Origin: Sepiola atlantica
Lineage: Eukaryota; Mollusca; Cephalopoda; Sepiida; Sepiolidae
Length of the DNA stretch: 64,000 nucleotides
Direction: 5' to 3'
Assembly: GCA_963556195.1 (NCBI GenBank)
Contig: CAUVYP010000593.1
Coordinates: forward strand, 186,001-250,000
Position 1 is the stretch's first letter, and every line of letters starts with the position of its first letter. A program made the position numbers and the translations under genes. Shown piece by piece: positions 35,990-49,381 of the stretch. The notes beneath the pieces are model-generated. The model did not search any database and had not been told where the DNA came from. It worked only from the letters and a program-made list of their open reading frames with translations.

Positions 35990-37849
35990 TTAGCGCGTTT
36001 TAAAGTTGATATCGCTTTTGTTTATAACTTCCACATTTATTCGAATTGTGCAACGAAACTTTGCACAGATTAGCGGAGTCACATTTTCTACTGAAGTCCC
36101 AAGTTTCAGAAGTGCAGCTCTTGTACTGCCGGAGATATGTCGATACAAACGTAATACGCAAAACATCAACAAAATTTAGCCCGTTTTAAAGTTGATATCG
36201 CTTTTGTTTATAACTTCCACATTTATTCGAATTGTGCAACGAAACTTTGCAGACAGTCGCGGAGACACATGTTCTACTGAAGTACCAAGTTTCAGAAGTG
36301 CAGCTCTTGTACTGCCGGAGATATGTCGATACAAACTGAATACGCAAAACATCAACAAAATTTAGCGCGTTTTAAAGTTGATATCGCTTTTGTTTATAAC
36401 TTCCACATTTATTCGAATTGTGCAACGAAACTTGGCACAGATTAGCGGAGTCACATGTTCTACTGAAGTACCAAGTTTCAGAAGTGCAGCTCTTGTACTG
36501 CCGGAGATATGTCGATACAAACTGAATACGCAAACTATCAACAAAATTTAGTGCGATTTAAAGTTGATATCGCTTTTGTTTATAACTTCACCATTCTTTA
36601 GAATTGTGCAACGAAACTTTGCAGAGATAAGCGGAGTCACATGCTCTACTGAAGTACCAAGTTTCAGAAGTGCAGCTCTTTTACTGCCGGAGATATGTCG
36701 ATACAAACTGAATACGCAAAACATCGACAAAATTTAGCGCGTTTTAAAGTTGATATCGCTTTTGTTTATAACTTCCACATTTATTCGAATTGTGCAACGA
36801 AACTTTGCACAGATTAGCGGAGTCACATTTTCTACTGAAGTACTTAGTTTCAGAAGTGCAGCTCTTGTACTGCCGGAGATATGTCGATACAAACTGAATA
36901 CGCAAAACATCGACAAAATTTAGCGCGTTTTAAAGTTGATATCGCTTTTGTTTATAACTTCCACATTTATTCGAATTGTGCAACGAAACTTTGCACAGAT
37001 TAGCGGAGTCACATGTTCTACTGAAGTACCAAGTTTCAGAAGTGCAGCTCTTGTACTGCCGGAGATATGTCGATACAAACTGAATACGCAAAACATCAAC
37101 AAAATTTAGCGCGTTTTAAAGTTGATATCGCTTTTGTTTATAACTTCCACATTTATTCGAATTGTGCAACGAAACTTTGCACAGATTAGCGGAGTCACAT
37201 GTTCTACTGAAGTACCAAGTTTCAGAAGTGCAGCTCTTGTACTGCCGGAGATATGTCGATACAAACTGAATACGCAAACTATCAACAAAATTTAGTGCGA
37301 TTTAAAGTTGATATCGCTTTTGTTTATAACTTCACCATTCTTTAGAATTGTGCCACGAAACTTTGCAGAGATAAGCGGAGTCACATACTCTACTGAAGTA
37401 CCAAGTTTCAGAAGTGCAGCTCTTTTACTGCCGGAGATATGTCGATACAAACTGAATACGCAAAACATCGACAAAATTTAGCGCGTTTTAAAGTTGATAT
37501 CGCTTTTGTTTATAACTTCCACATTTATTCGAATTGTGCAACGAAACTTTGCACAGATTAGCGGAGTCACATTTTCTACTGAAGTACTAAGTTTCAGAAG
37601 TGCAGCTCTTGTACTGCCGGAGATATGTCGATACAAACTGAATACGCAAAACATCGACAAAATTTAGCGCGTTTTAAAGTTGATATCGCTTTTGTTTATA
37701 ACTTCCACATTTATTCGAATTGTGCAACGAAACTTTGCACAGATTAGCGGAGTCACATTTTCTACTGAAGTACCAAGTTTCAGAAGTGCAGCTCTTGTAC
37801 TGCCGGAGATATGTCGATACAAACTGAATACGCAAAACATCAACAAAAT
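35990..37849. repeat. 10-unit HOR, copy 2: G-C-A-E-S-A-A-E-S-G
   Basis: It appears identical to 34130-35989 in every private mark checked. It is followed by one H unit (37850-38035, private 'acgcttaacatc'), after which the 20-unit block starts again. Confidence 0.93.
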
Positions 37850-38035
37850 TTAGCGCGTTTTAAAGTTGATATCGCTTTTGTTTATAACTTCCACATTTAT
37901 TCGAATTGTGCAACGAAACTTTGCAGACAGTCGCGGATAGGCCTTATCTACTGAAGTACCAAGTTTCAGAAGTGCAGCTCTTGTACTGCCGGAGATATGT
38001 CGATACAAACTGAATACGCTTAACATCAACAAAAT

Positions 38036-41000
38036 TTAGCGCGTTTTAAAGTTGATATCGCTTTTGTTTATAACTTCCACATTTATTCGAATTGTGCAAC
38101 GAAACTTTGCACAGATTAGCGGAGTCACATGTTCTACTGAAGTACCAAGTTTCAGAAGTGCAGCTCTTGTACTGCCGGAGATATGTCGATACAAACTGAA
38201 TACGCAAAACATCAACAAAATTTAGCGCGTTTTAAAGTTGATATCGCTTTTGTTTATAACTTCCACATTTATTCGAATTGTGCAACGAAACTTTGCAGAC
38301 CGTCGCGGAGACACACGTTCTACTGAAGTACCAAGTTTCAGAAGTGCAGCTCTTGTACTGCCGGAGATATGTCGATACAAACTGAATACGCAAAACATCA
38401 ACAAAATTTAGCGGGTTTTAAAGTTGATATCGCTTTTGTTTATAACTTCCACATTTATTCGAATTGTGCAACGAAACTTTGCACAGATTAGCGGAGTCAC
38501 ATTTTCTACTGAAGTACCCAGTTTCAGAAGTGCAGCTCTTTTACTGCCGGAGATATGTCGATACAAACTGAATACGCAAAACATCAACAAAATTTAGCGC
38601 GTTTTAAAGTTGATATCGCTTTTGTTTATAACTTCCACATTTATTCGAATTGTGCAACGAAACTTTGTAGACAGTCGCGGATAGGCCTTTTCTACTGAGG
38701 TACCAAGTTTCAGAAGTGCAGCTCTTGTACTGCCGGAGATATGTCGATAAAAACTGAATACGCAAAACATCAACAAAATTTAGCGCGTTTTAAAGTTGAT
38801 ATCGCTTTTGTTTATAACTTCCACATTTATTCGAATTGTGCAACGAAACTTTGCAGACAGTCGCGGAGACACATGTTCTACTGAAGTACCAAGTTTCAGA
38901 AGTGCAGCTCTGGTACTGCCGGAGATATGTCGATACAAACCGAATACGCAAAACATCAACAAAATTTAGCGCGTTTTAAAGTTGATATCGCTTTTGTTTA
39001 TAACTTCCACATTTATTCGAATTGTGCAACGAAACTTTGCACAGATTAGCGGAGTCACATGTTCTACGGAAGTACCAAGTTTCAGAAGTGCAGCTCTTGT
39101 ACTGCCGGAGATATGTCGATACAAACTGAATACGCAAAACATCAACAAAATTTAGCGCGTTTTAAAGTTGATATCGCTTTTGTTTATAACTTCCACATTT
39201 ATTCGAATTGTGCAACGAAACTTTGCACAGGTTAGCGGAGTCACATGTTCTACGGAAGCACCAAGTTTCAACAGTGCAGCTCTTGTACTGCCGGAGATAT
39301 GTCGATACAAACTGAATACGCAAAACATCAACAAAATTTAGCGCGTTTTAAAGTTGATATCGCTTTTGTTTATAACTTCCACATTTATTCGAATTGTGAT
39401 ACGAAACTTTGCAGACAGTCGCGGAGACACATGTTCTACTGAAGTACCATGTTTCAGAAGTGCAGCTCTTGTACTGCCGGAGATATGTCGATACAAACTG
39501 AATACGCAAAACATCAAAAAAATTTAGCGCGTTTTAAAGTTGATATCGCTTTTGTTTATAACTTCCACATTTATTCGAATTGTGCAACGAAACTTTGCAC
39601 AGATTAGCGGAGTCACATTTTCTACTGAAGTACTAAGTTTCAGAAGTGCAGCTCTTGTACTGCCGGAGATATGTCGATACAAACTGAATACGCAAAACAT
39701 CGACAAAATTTAGCGCGTTTTAAAGTTGATATCGCTTTTGTTTATAACTTCCACATTTATTCGAATTGTGCAACGAAACTTTGCACAGATTAGCGGAGTC
39801 ACATGTTCTACTGAAGTACCAAGTTTCAGAAGTGCAGCTCTTGTACTGCCGGAGATATGTCGATACAAACTGAATACGCAAAACATCAACAAAATTTAGC
39901 GCGTTTTAAAGTTGATATCGCTTTTGTTTATAACTTCCACATTTATTCGAATTGTGCAACGAAACTTTGCAGACAGTCGCGGATAGGCCTTATCTACTGA
40001 AGTACCAAGTTTCAGAAGTGCAGCTCTTGTACTGCCGGAGATATGTCGATACAAACTGAATACGCAAAACATCAACAAAATTTAGCGCGTTTAAAAGTTG
40101 ATATCGCTTTTGTTTATAACTTCCACATTTATTCGAATTGTGCAACGAAACTTTGCAGACAGTCGCGGATAGGCCTTATCTACTGAAGTACCAAGTTTCA
40201 GAAGTGCAGCTCTTGTACTGCCGGAGATATGTCGATACAAACTGAATACGCAAAACATCAACAAAATTTAGCGCGTTTTAAAGTTGATATCGCTTTTGTT
40301 TATAACTTCCACATTTATTCGAATTGTGCAACGAAACTTTGCACAGATTAGCGGAGTCACATTTTCTACTGAAGTCCCAAGTTTCAGAAGTGCAGCTCTT
40401 GTACTGCCGGAGATATGTCGATACAAACGTAATACGCAAAACATCAACAAAATTTAGCCCGTTTTAAAGTTGATATCGCTTTTGTTTATAACTTCCACAT
40501 TTATTCGAATTGTGCAACGAAACTTTGCAGACAGTCGCGGAGACACATGTTCTACTGAAGTACCAAGTTTCAGAAGTGCAGCTCTTGTACTGCCGGAGAT
40601 ATGTCGATACAAACTGAATACGCAAAACATCAACAAAATTTAGCGCGTTTTAAAGTTGATATCGCTTTTGTTTATAACTTCCACATTTATTCGAATTGTG
40701 CAACGAAACTTGGCACAGATTAGCGGAGTCACATGTTCTACTGAAGTACCAAGTTTCAGAAGTGCAGCTCTTGTACTGCCGGAGATATGTCGATACAAAC
40801 TGAATACGCAAACTATCAACAAAATTTAGTGCGATTTAAAGTTGATATCGCTTTTGTTTATAACTTCACCATTCTTTAGAATTGTGCAACGAAACTTTGC
40901 AGAGATAAGCGGAGTCACATGCTCTACTGAAGTACCAAGTTTCAGAAGTGCAGCTCTTTTACTGCCGGAGATATGTCGATACAAACTGAATACGCAAAAC

Positions 41001-41755
41001 ATCGACAAAATTTAGCGCGTTTTAAAGTTGATATCGCTTTTGTTTATAACTTCCACATTTATTCGAATTGTGCAACGAAACTTTGCACAGATTAGCGGAG
41101 TCACATTTTCTACTGAAGTACTTAGTTTCAGAAGTGCAGCTCTTGTACTGCCGGAGATATGTCGATACAAACTGAATACGCAAAACATCGACAAAATTTA
41201 GCGCGTTTTAAAGTTGATATCGCTTTTGTTTATAACTTCCACATTTATTCGAATTGTGCAACGAAACTTTGCACAGATTAGCGGAGTCACATGTTCTACT
41301 GAAGTACCAAGTTTCAGAAGTGCAGCTCTTGTACTGCCGGAGATATGTCGATACAAACTGAATACGCAAAACATCAACAAAATTTAGCGCGTTTTAAAGT
41401 TGATATCGCTTTTGTTTATAACTTCCACATTTATTCGAATTGTGCAACGAAACTTTGCACAGATTAGCGGAGTCACATGTTCTACTGAAGTACCAAGTTT
41501 CAGAAGTGCAGCTCTTGTACTGCCGGAGATATGTCGATACAAACTGAATACGCAAACTATCAACAAAATTTAGTGCGATTTAAAGTTGATATCGCTTTTG
41601 TTTATAACTTCACCATTCTTTAGAATTGTGCCACGAAACTTTGCAGAGATAAGCGGAGTCACATACTCTACTGAAGTACCAAGTTTCAGAAGTGCAGCTC
41701 TTTTACTGCCGGAGATATGTCGATACAAACTGAATACGCAAAACATCGACAAAAT
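38036..41755. repeat. 20-unit block, copy 2 (3720 bp)
   Basis: Same order as 31898-35617, offset 6138 bp (33 units). It brings B, D and F units into the right domain, the only ones there, so the copying went from the boundary region into right-domain sequence. The match ends after the E unit at 41570; the next units (41756 G, 41942 H) match 37664 and 37850 instead. Confidence 0.94.
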
Positions 41756-41941
41756 TTAGCGCGTTTTAAAGTTGATATCGCTTTTGTTTATAACTTCCAC
41801 ATTTATTCGAATTGTGCAACGAAACTTTGCACAGATTAGCGGAGTCACATTTTCTACTGAAGTACCAAGTTTCAGAAGTGCAGCTCTTGTACTGCCGGAG
41901 ATATGTCGATACAAACTGAATACGCAAAACATCAACAAAAT
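40268..41941. repeat. 10-unit HOR, copy 3, one S unit short (9 units)
   Basis: The order is G-C-A-E-S-A-A-E-G, the same as 34130-35989 without the second S. All the private marks of copies 1 and 2 are present. The H unit at 41942 that follows has 'acgcttaacatc', as does the H unit at 37850. Confidence 0.9.
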
Positions 41942-42313
41942 TTAGCGCGTTTTAAAGTTGATATCGCTTTTGTTTATAACTTCCACATTTATTCGAATTG
42001 TGCAACGAAACTTTGCAGACAGTCGCGGATAGGCCTTATCTACTGAAGTACCAAGTTTCAGAAGTGCAGCTCTTGTACTGCCGGAGATATGTCGATACAA
42101 ACTGAATACGCTTAACATCAACAAAATTTAGCGCGTTTTAAAGTTGATATCGCTTTTGTTTATAACTTCCACATTTATTCGAATTGTGCAACGAAACTTT
42201 GCACAGATTAGCGGAGTCACATTTTCTACTGAAGTACTAAGTTTCAGAAGTGCAGCTCTTGTACTGCCGGAGATATGTCGATACAAACTGAATACGCAAA
42301 ACATCAACAAAAT

Positions 42314-43801
42314 TTAGCCCGTTTTAAAGTTGATATCGCTTTTGTTTATAACTTCCACATTTATTCGAATTGTGCAACGAAACTTTGCAGACAGTCGCGG
42401 AGACACATGTTCTACTGAAGTACCAAGTTTCAGAAGTGCAGCTCTTGTACTGCCGGAGATATGTCGATACAAACTGAATACGCAAAACATCAACAAAATT
42501 TAGCGCGTTTTAAAGTTGATATCGCTTTTGTTTATAACTTCCACATTTATTCGAATTGTGCAACGAAACTTTGCACAGATTAGCGGAGTCACATGTTCTA
42601 CTGAAGTACCAAGTTTCAGAAGTTCAGCTCTTGTACTGCCGGAGATATGTCGATACAAACTGAATACGCAAAACATCAACAAAATTTAGCCCGTTTTAAA
42701 GTTGATATCGCTTTTGTTTATAACTTCCACATTTATTCGAATTGTGCAACGAAACTTTGCAGACAGTCGCGGAGACAGATGTTCTACTGAAGTACTAAGT
42801 TTCAGAAGTGCAGCTCTTGTACTGCCGGAGATATGTCGATACAAACTGAATACGCAAAACATCAAAAAAATTTAGCGCGTTTGAAAGTTGATATCGCTTT
42901 TGTTTATAACTTCCACATTTATTCGAATTGTGCAACGAAACTTTGCAGACAGTCGCGGAGACACATGTTCTACTGAAGTACCAAGTTTCAGAAGTGCAGC
43001 TCTTGTACTGCCGGAGATATGTCGATACAAACTGAATACGCAAAACATCAACAAAATTTAGCGCGTTTTAAAGTTGATATCGCTTTTGTTTATAACTTCC
43101 ACATTTATTCGAATTGTGCAACGAAACTTTGCACAGATTAGCGGAGTCACATTTTCTACTGAAGTACTAAGTTTCAGAAGTGCAGCTCTTGTACTGCCGG
43201 AGATATGTCGATACAAACTGAATACGCAAAACATCGACAAAATTTAGCGCGTTTTAAAGTTGATATCGCTTTTGTTTATAACTTCCACATTTATTCGAAT
43301 TGTGCAACTAAACTTTGCACAGATTAGCGGAGTCACATGTCCTACTGAAGTACCAAGTTTCAGAAGTGCCGCTCTTGTACTGCCGGAGATATGTCGATAC
43401 AAACTGAATACGCAAAACATCAACAAAATTTAGCGCGTTTTAAAGTTGATATCGCTTTTGTTTATAACTTCCACATTTATTCGAATTGTGCAACGAAACT
43501 TTGACCAGATTAGCGGAACTACATTTTCTACTGAAGTACTAAGTTTCAGAAGTGCAGCTCTTGTACTGCCGGAGATATGTCGATACAAACTGAATACGCA
43601 AAACATCGACAAAATTTAGCGCGTTTTAAAGTTGATATCGCTTTTGTTTATAACTTCCACATTTATTCGAATTGTGCAACGAAACTTTGCACAGATTAGC
43701 GGAGTCACATGTTCTACTGAAGTACCAAGTTTCAGAAGTGCAGCTCTTGTACTGCCGGAGATATGTCGATACAAACTGAATACGCAAAACATCAACAAAA
43801 T
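42314..43801. repeat. 8-unit HOR of the right domain, copy 1: C-A-C-C-S-A-S-A
   Basis: A 1488-bp repeat with a second copy at 43802-45289. The C unit at 42686 has 'acagatgttc' and 'tactaag' and ends 'catcaaaaaaat'; the next C begins 'gcgcgtttgaaag'; the second A has 'acatgtccta'. This copy is noisier: 'gaagttcagc' (42500), 'gcaactaaac' and 'gtgccgctc' (43244), and 'ttgaccagattagcggaac' (43430). Confidence 0.9.
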
Positions 43802-45289
43802 TTAGCCCGTTTTAAAGTTGATATCGCTTTTGTTTATAACTTCCACATTTATTCGAATTGTGCAACGAAACTTTGCAGACAGTCGCGGAGACACATGTTC
43901 TACTGAAGTACCAAGTTTCAGAAGTGCAGCTCTTGTACTGCCGGAGATATGTCGATACAAACTGAATACGCAAAACATCAACAAAATTTAGCGCGTTTTA
44001 AAGTTGATATCGCTTTTGTTTATAACTTCCACATTTATTCGAATTGTGCAACGAAACTTTGCACAGATTAGCGGAGTCACATGTTCTACTGAAGTACCAA
44101 GTTTCAGAAGTGCAGCTCTTGTACTGCCGGAGATATGTCGATACAAACTGAATACGCAAAACATCAACAAAATTTAGCCCGTTTTAAAGTTGATATCGCT
44201 TTTGTTTATAACTTCCACATTTATTCGAATTGTGCAACGAAACTTTGCAGACAGTCGCGGAGACAGATGTTCTACTGAAGTACTAAGTTTCAGAAGTGCA
44301 GCTCTTGTACTGCCGGAGATATGTCGATACAAACTGAATACGCAAAACATCAAAAAAATTTAGCGCGTTTGAAAGTTGATATCGCTTTTGTTTATAACTT
44401 CCACATTTATTCGAATTGTGCAACGAAACTTTGCAGACAGTCGCGGAGACACATGTTCTACTGAAGTACCAAGTTTCAGAAGTGCAGCTCTTGTACTGCC
44501 GGAGATATGTCGATACAAACTGAATACGCAAAACATCAACAAAATTTAGCGCGTTTTAAAGTTGATATCGCTTTTGTTTATAACTTCCACATTTATTCGA
44601 ATTGTGCAACGAAACTTTGCACAGATTAGCGGAGTCACATTTTCTACTGAAGTACTAAGTTTCAGAAGTGCAGCTCTTGTACTGCCGGAGATATGTCGAT
44701 ACAAACTGAATACGCAAAACATCGACAAAATTTAGCGCGTTTTAAAGTTGATATCGCTTTTGTTTATAACTTCCACATTTATTCGAATTGTGCAACGAAA
44801 CTTTGCACAGATTTGCGGAGTCACATGTCCTACTGAAGTACCAAGTTTCAGAAGTGCAGCTCTTGTACTGCCGGAGATATGTCGATACAAACTGAATACG
44901 CAAAACATCAACAAAATTTAGCGCGTTTTAAAGTTGATATCGCTTTTGTTTATAACTTCCACATTTATTCGAATTGTGCAACGACACTTTGCACAGATTA
45001 GCGGAGTCACATTTTCTACTGAAGTACTAAGTTTCAGAAGTGCAGCTCTTGTACTGCCGGAGATATGTCGATACAAACTGAATACGCAAAACATCGACAA
45101 AATTTAGCGCGTTTTAAAGTTGATATCGCTTTTGTTTATAACTTCCACATTTATTCGAATTGTGCAACGAAACTTTGCACAGATTAGCAAAGTCACATGT
45201 TCTACTGAAGTACCAAGTTTCAGAAGTGCAGCTCTTGTACTGCCGGAGATATGTCGATACAAACTGAATACGCAAACTATCAACAAAAT
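43802..45289. repeat. 8-unit HOR of the right domain, copy 2: C-A-C-C-S-A-S-A
   Basis: Matches 42314-43801 with its private marks. Its own changes are 'cagatttgcgg' (44732), 'acgacactt' (44918) and 'attagcaaag' (45104). Its last A ends 'caaactatcaac' and leads to E. Its first seven units recur at 46220-47521. Confidence 0.9.
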
Positions 45290-47521
45290 TTAGTGCGATT
45301 TAAAGTTGATATCGCTTTTGTTTATAACTTCACCATTCTTTAGAATTGTGCCACGAAACTTTGCAGAGATAAGCGGAGTCACATACTCTACTGAAGTACC
45401 AAGTTTCAGAAGTGCAGCTCTTTTACTGCCGGAGATATGTCGATACAAACTGAATACGCAAAACATCGACAAAATTTAGCGCGTTTTAAAGTTGATATCG
45501 CTTTTGTTTATAACTTCCACATTTATTCGAATTGTGCAACGAAACTTTGCACAGATTAGCGGAGTCACATTTTCTACTGAAGTACTAAGTTTCAGAAGTG
45601 CAGCTCTTGTACTGCCGGAGATATGTCGATACAAACTGAATACGCAAAACATCGACAAAATTTAGCGCGTTTTAAAGTTGATATCGCTTTTGTTTATAAC
45701 TTCCACATTTATTCGAATTGTGCAACGAAACTTTGCACAGATTAGCGGAGTCACATTTTCTACTGAAGTACCAAGTTTCAGAAGTGCAGCTCTTGTACTG
45801 CCGGAGATATGTCGATACAAACTGAATACGCAAAACATCAACAAAATTTAGCGCGTTTTAAAGTTGATATCGCTTTTGTTTATAACTTCCACATTTATTC
45901 GAATTGTGCAACGAAACTTTGCAGACAGTCGCGGATAGGCCTTATCTACTGAAGTACCAAGTTTCAGAAGTGCAGCTCTTGTACTGCCGGAGATATGTCG
46001 ATACAAACTGAATACGCAAAACATCAACAAAATTTAGCGCGTTTTAAAGTTGATATCGCTTTTGTTTATAACTTCCACATTTATTCGAATTGTGCAACGA
46101 AACTTTGCACAGATTAGCGGAGTCACATGTTCTACTGAAGTACCAAGTTTCAGAAGTGCAGCTCTTGTACTGCCGGAGATATGTCGATACAAACTGAATA
46201 CGCAAAACATCAACAAAATTTAGCCCGTTTTAAAGTTGATATCGCTTTTGTTTATAACTTCCACATTTATTCGAATTGTGCAACGAAACTTTGCAGACAG
46301 TCGCGGAGACACATGTTCTACTGAAGTACCAAGTTTCAGAAGTGCAGCTCTTGTACTGCCGGAGATATGTCGATACAAACTGAATACGCAAAACATCAAC
46401 AAAATTTAGCGCGTTTTAAAGTTGATATCGCTTTTGTTTATAACTTCCACATTTATTCGAATTGTGCAACGAAACTTTGCACAGATTAGCGGAGTCACAT
46501 GTTCTACTGAAGTACCAAGTTTCAGAAGTGCAGCTCTTGTACTGCCGGAGGGATGTCGATACAAACTGAATACGCAAAACATCAACAAAATTTAGCCCGT
46601 TTTAAAGTTGATATCGCTTTTGTTTATAACTTCCACATTTATTCGAATTGTGCAACGAAACTTTGCAGACAGTCGCGGAGACAAATGTTCTACTGAAGTA
46701 CTAAGTTTCAGAAGTGCAGCTCTTGTACTGCCGGAGATATGTCGATACAAACTGAATACGCAAAACATCAAAAAAATTTAGCGCGTTTGAAAGTTGATAT
46801 CGCTTTTGTTTATAACTTCCACATTTATTCGAATTGTGCAACGAAACTTTGCAGACAGTCGCGGAGACACATGTTCTACTGAAGTACCAAGTTTCAGAAG
46901 TGCAGCTCTTGTACTGCCGGAGATATGTCGATACAAACTGAATACGCAAAACATCAACAAAATTTAGCGCGTTTTAAAGTTGATATCGCTTTTGTTTATA
47001 ACTTCCACATTTATTCGAATTGTGCAACGAAACTTTGCACAGATTAGCGGAGTCACATTTTCTACTGAAGTACTAAGTTTCAGAAGTGCAGCTCTTGTAC
47101 TGCCGGAGATATGTCGATACAAACTGAATACGCAAAACATCGACAAAATTTAGCGCGTTTTAAAGTTGATATCGCTTTTGTTTATAACTTCCACATTTAT
47201 TCGAATTGTGCAACGAAACTTTGCACAGATTAGCGGAGTCACATGTTCTACTGAAGTACCAAGTTTCAGAAGTGCAGCTCTTGTACTGCCGGAGATATGT
47301 CGATACAAACTGAATACGCAAAACATCAACAAAATTTAGCGCGTTTTAAAGTTGATATCGCTTTTGTTTATAACTTCCACATTTATTCGAATTGTGCAAC
47401 GAAACTTTGCACAGATTAGCGGAGTCACATTTTCTACTGAAGTACTAAGTTTCAGAAGTGCAGCTCTTGTACTGCCGGAGATATGTCGATACAAACTGAA
47501 TACGCAAAACATCGACAAAAT
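45290..47521. repeat. 12 units: E-S-G-H-A-C-A-C-C-S-A-S
   Basis: E-S-G-H resembles the end of the 10-unit HOR (37292-38035). C-A-C-C-S-A-S repeats 43802-45103 at an offset of 2418 bp. The unit at 46406 has 'ggagggatgtc', and the unit at 46592 has 'acaaatgttc' where its relatives have 'acagatgttc'. Confidence 0.87.
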
Positions 47522-47707
47522 TTAGCGCGTTTTAAAGTTGATATCGCTTTTGTTTATAACTTCTACATTTATTCGAATTGTGCAACGAAACTTTGCACAG
47601 ATTAGCGGAGTCACATTTTCTACTGAAGTACCAAGTTTCAGAAGTGCAGCTCTTGTACTGCCGGAGATATGTCGATACAAACTGAATACGCAAAACATCA
47701 ACAAAAT
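47522..47707. repeat. Single G unit before the 9-unit HOR
   Basis: A G unit with 'cttctacat' instead of 'cttccacat'. It corresponds to the last G of the 9-unit block but lacks that block's 'gcattttacag' start and 'catcaacacaat' end. Confidence 0.85.
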
Positions 47708-49381
47708 TTAGCGCGTTTTAAAGTTGATATCGCTTTTGTTTATAACTTCCACATTTATTCGAATTGTGCAACGAAACTTTGCAGACAGTCGCGGATAGGC
47801 CTTATCTACTGAAGTACCAAGTTTCAGAAGTGCAGCTCTTGTACTGCCGGAGATATGTCGATACAAACTGAATACGCACAACATCAACAAAATTTAGCGC
47901 GTTTTAAAGTTGATATCGCTTTTGTTTATAACTTCCACATTTATTCGAATTGTGCAACGAAACTTTGCACAGATTAGCGGAGTCACATTTTCTACTGAAG
48001 TACCAAGTTTCAGAAGTGCAGCTCTTGTACTGCCGGAGATATGTCGATACAAACTGAATACGCAAAACATCAACAAAATTTAGCCCGTTTTAAAGTTGAT
48101 ATCGCTTTTGTTTATAACTTCCACATTTATTCGAATTGTGCAACGAAACTTTGCAGACAGTCGCGGAGACACATGCTCTACTGAAGTACCAAGTTTCAGA
48201 AGTGCAGCTCTTGTACTGCCGGAGATATGTCGATACAAACTGAATACGCAAAACATCAACAAAATTTAGCGCGTTTTAAAGTTGATATCGCTTTTGTTTA
48301 TAACTTCCACATTTATTCGAATTGTGCAACGAAACTTTGCACAGATTAGCGGAGTCACATGTTCTACTGAAGTACCAAGTTTCAGAAGTGCAGCTCTTGT
48401 ACTGCCGGAGATATGTCGATACAAACTGAATACGCAAAACATCAACAAAATTTAGCCCGTTTTAAAGTTGATATCGCTTTTGTTTATAACTTCCACATTT
48501 ATTCGAATTGTGCAACGAAACTTTGCAGACAGTCGCGGAGACAGATGTTCTACTGAAGTACCAAGTTTCAGAAGTGCAGCTCTTGTACTGCCGGAGATAT
48601 GTCGATACAAACTGAATACGCAAAACATCAAAAAAACTTAGCGCGTTTGAAAGTTGATATCGCTTTTGTTTATAACTTCCACATTTATTCGAATTGTGCA
48701 ACGAAACTTTGCAGACAGTCGCGGAGACACATGTTCTACTGAAGTACCAAGTTTCAGAAGTGCAGCTCTTGTACTGCCGGAGATATGTCGATACAAACTG
48801 AATACGCAAAACATCAACAAAATTTAGTGCGATTTAAAGTTGATATCGCTTTTGTTTATAACTTAACCATTCTTTAGAATTGTGCAACGAAACTTTGCAG
48901 AGATAAGCGGAGTCACATGCTCTACTGAAGTACCAAGTTTCAGACTTGCAACTCTTTTACTGCCGGAGATATGTCGATACAAACTGAATACGCAAAACAT
49001 CGACAACATTTAGCGCGTTTTAAAGTTGATATCGCTTTTGTTTATAACTTCCACATTTATTCGAATTGTGCAACGAAACTTTGCACAGATTAGCGGAGTC
49101 ACATTTTCTACTGAAGTACTAAGTTTCAGAAGTGCAGCTCTTGTACTGCCGGAGATATGTCGATACAAACTGAATACGCAAAACATCGACAAAATTTAGC
49201 GCATTTTACAGTTGATATCGCTTTTGTTTATAACTTCCACATTTATTCGAATTGTGCAACGAAACTTTGCACAGATTAGCGGAGTCACATTTTCTACTGA
49301 AGTACCAAGTTTCAGAAGTGCAGCTCTTGTACTGCCGGAGATATGTCGATACAAACTGAATACGCAAAACATCAACACAAT
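47708..49381. repeat. 9-unit HOR of the right domain, copy 1: H-G-C-A-C-C-E'-S-G
   Basis: A 1674-bp repeat. Marks: 'acgcacaacatc' at the end of H, 'acatgctcta' in the first C, 'acagatgttc' and 'catcaaaaaaac' in the second C, E' with 'cttaaccattc', and G beginning 'gcattttacag'. It is repeated directly at 49382-51055. Confidence 0.92.
48824..49009. repeat. E' unit, right-domain E subvariant
   Basis: It has 'cttaaccattc' instead of 'cttcaccattc', plus 'cagacttgcaactctttt' and the tail 'catcgacaacat'. The change to 'ttaacc' puts a stop in the minus frame. The unit before it ends 'caaaacatcaac', not the usual E-associated 'caaactatcaac'. Copies are at 50498 and 52358; a relative at 57010 has part of the marks and the usual preceding tail. 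Confidence 0.9.

Noticed and set aside
42795..43043. 82-115 codon minus-strand frames in the right domain (also 44283, 46701, 48462, 50136, 51996, 54515 and 56276)
   Set aside because: A second minus frame that stays open across two C units only because the C cassette lacks a stop there. It is a shadow of the repeat.
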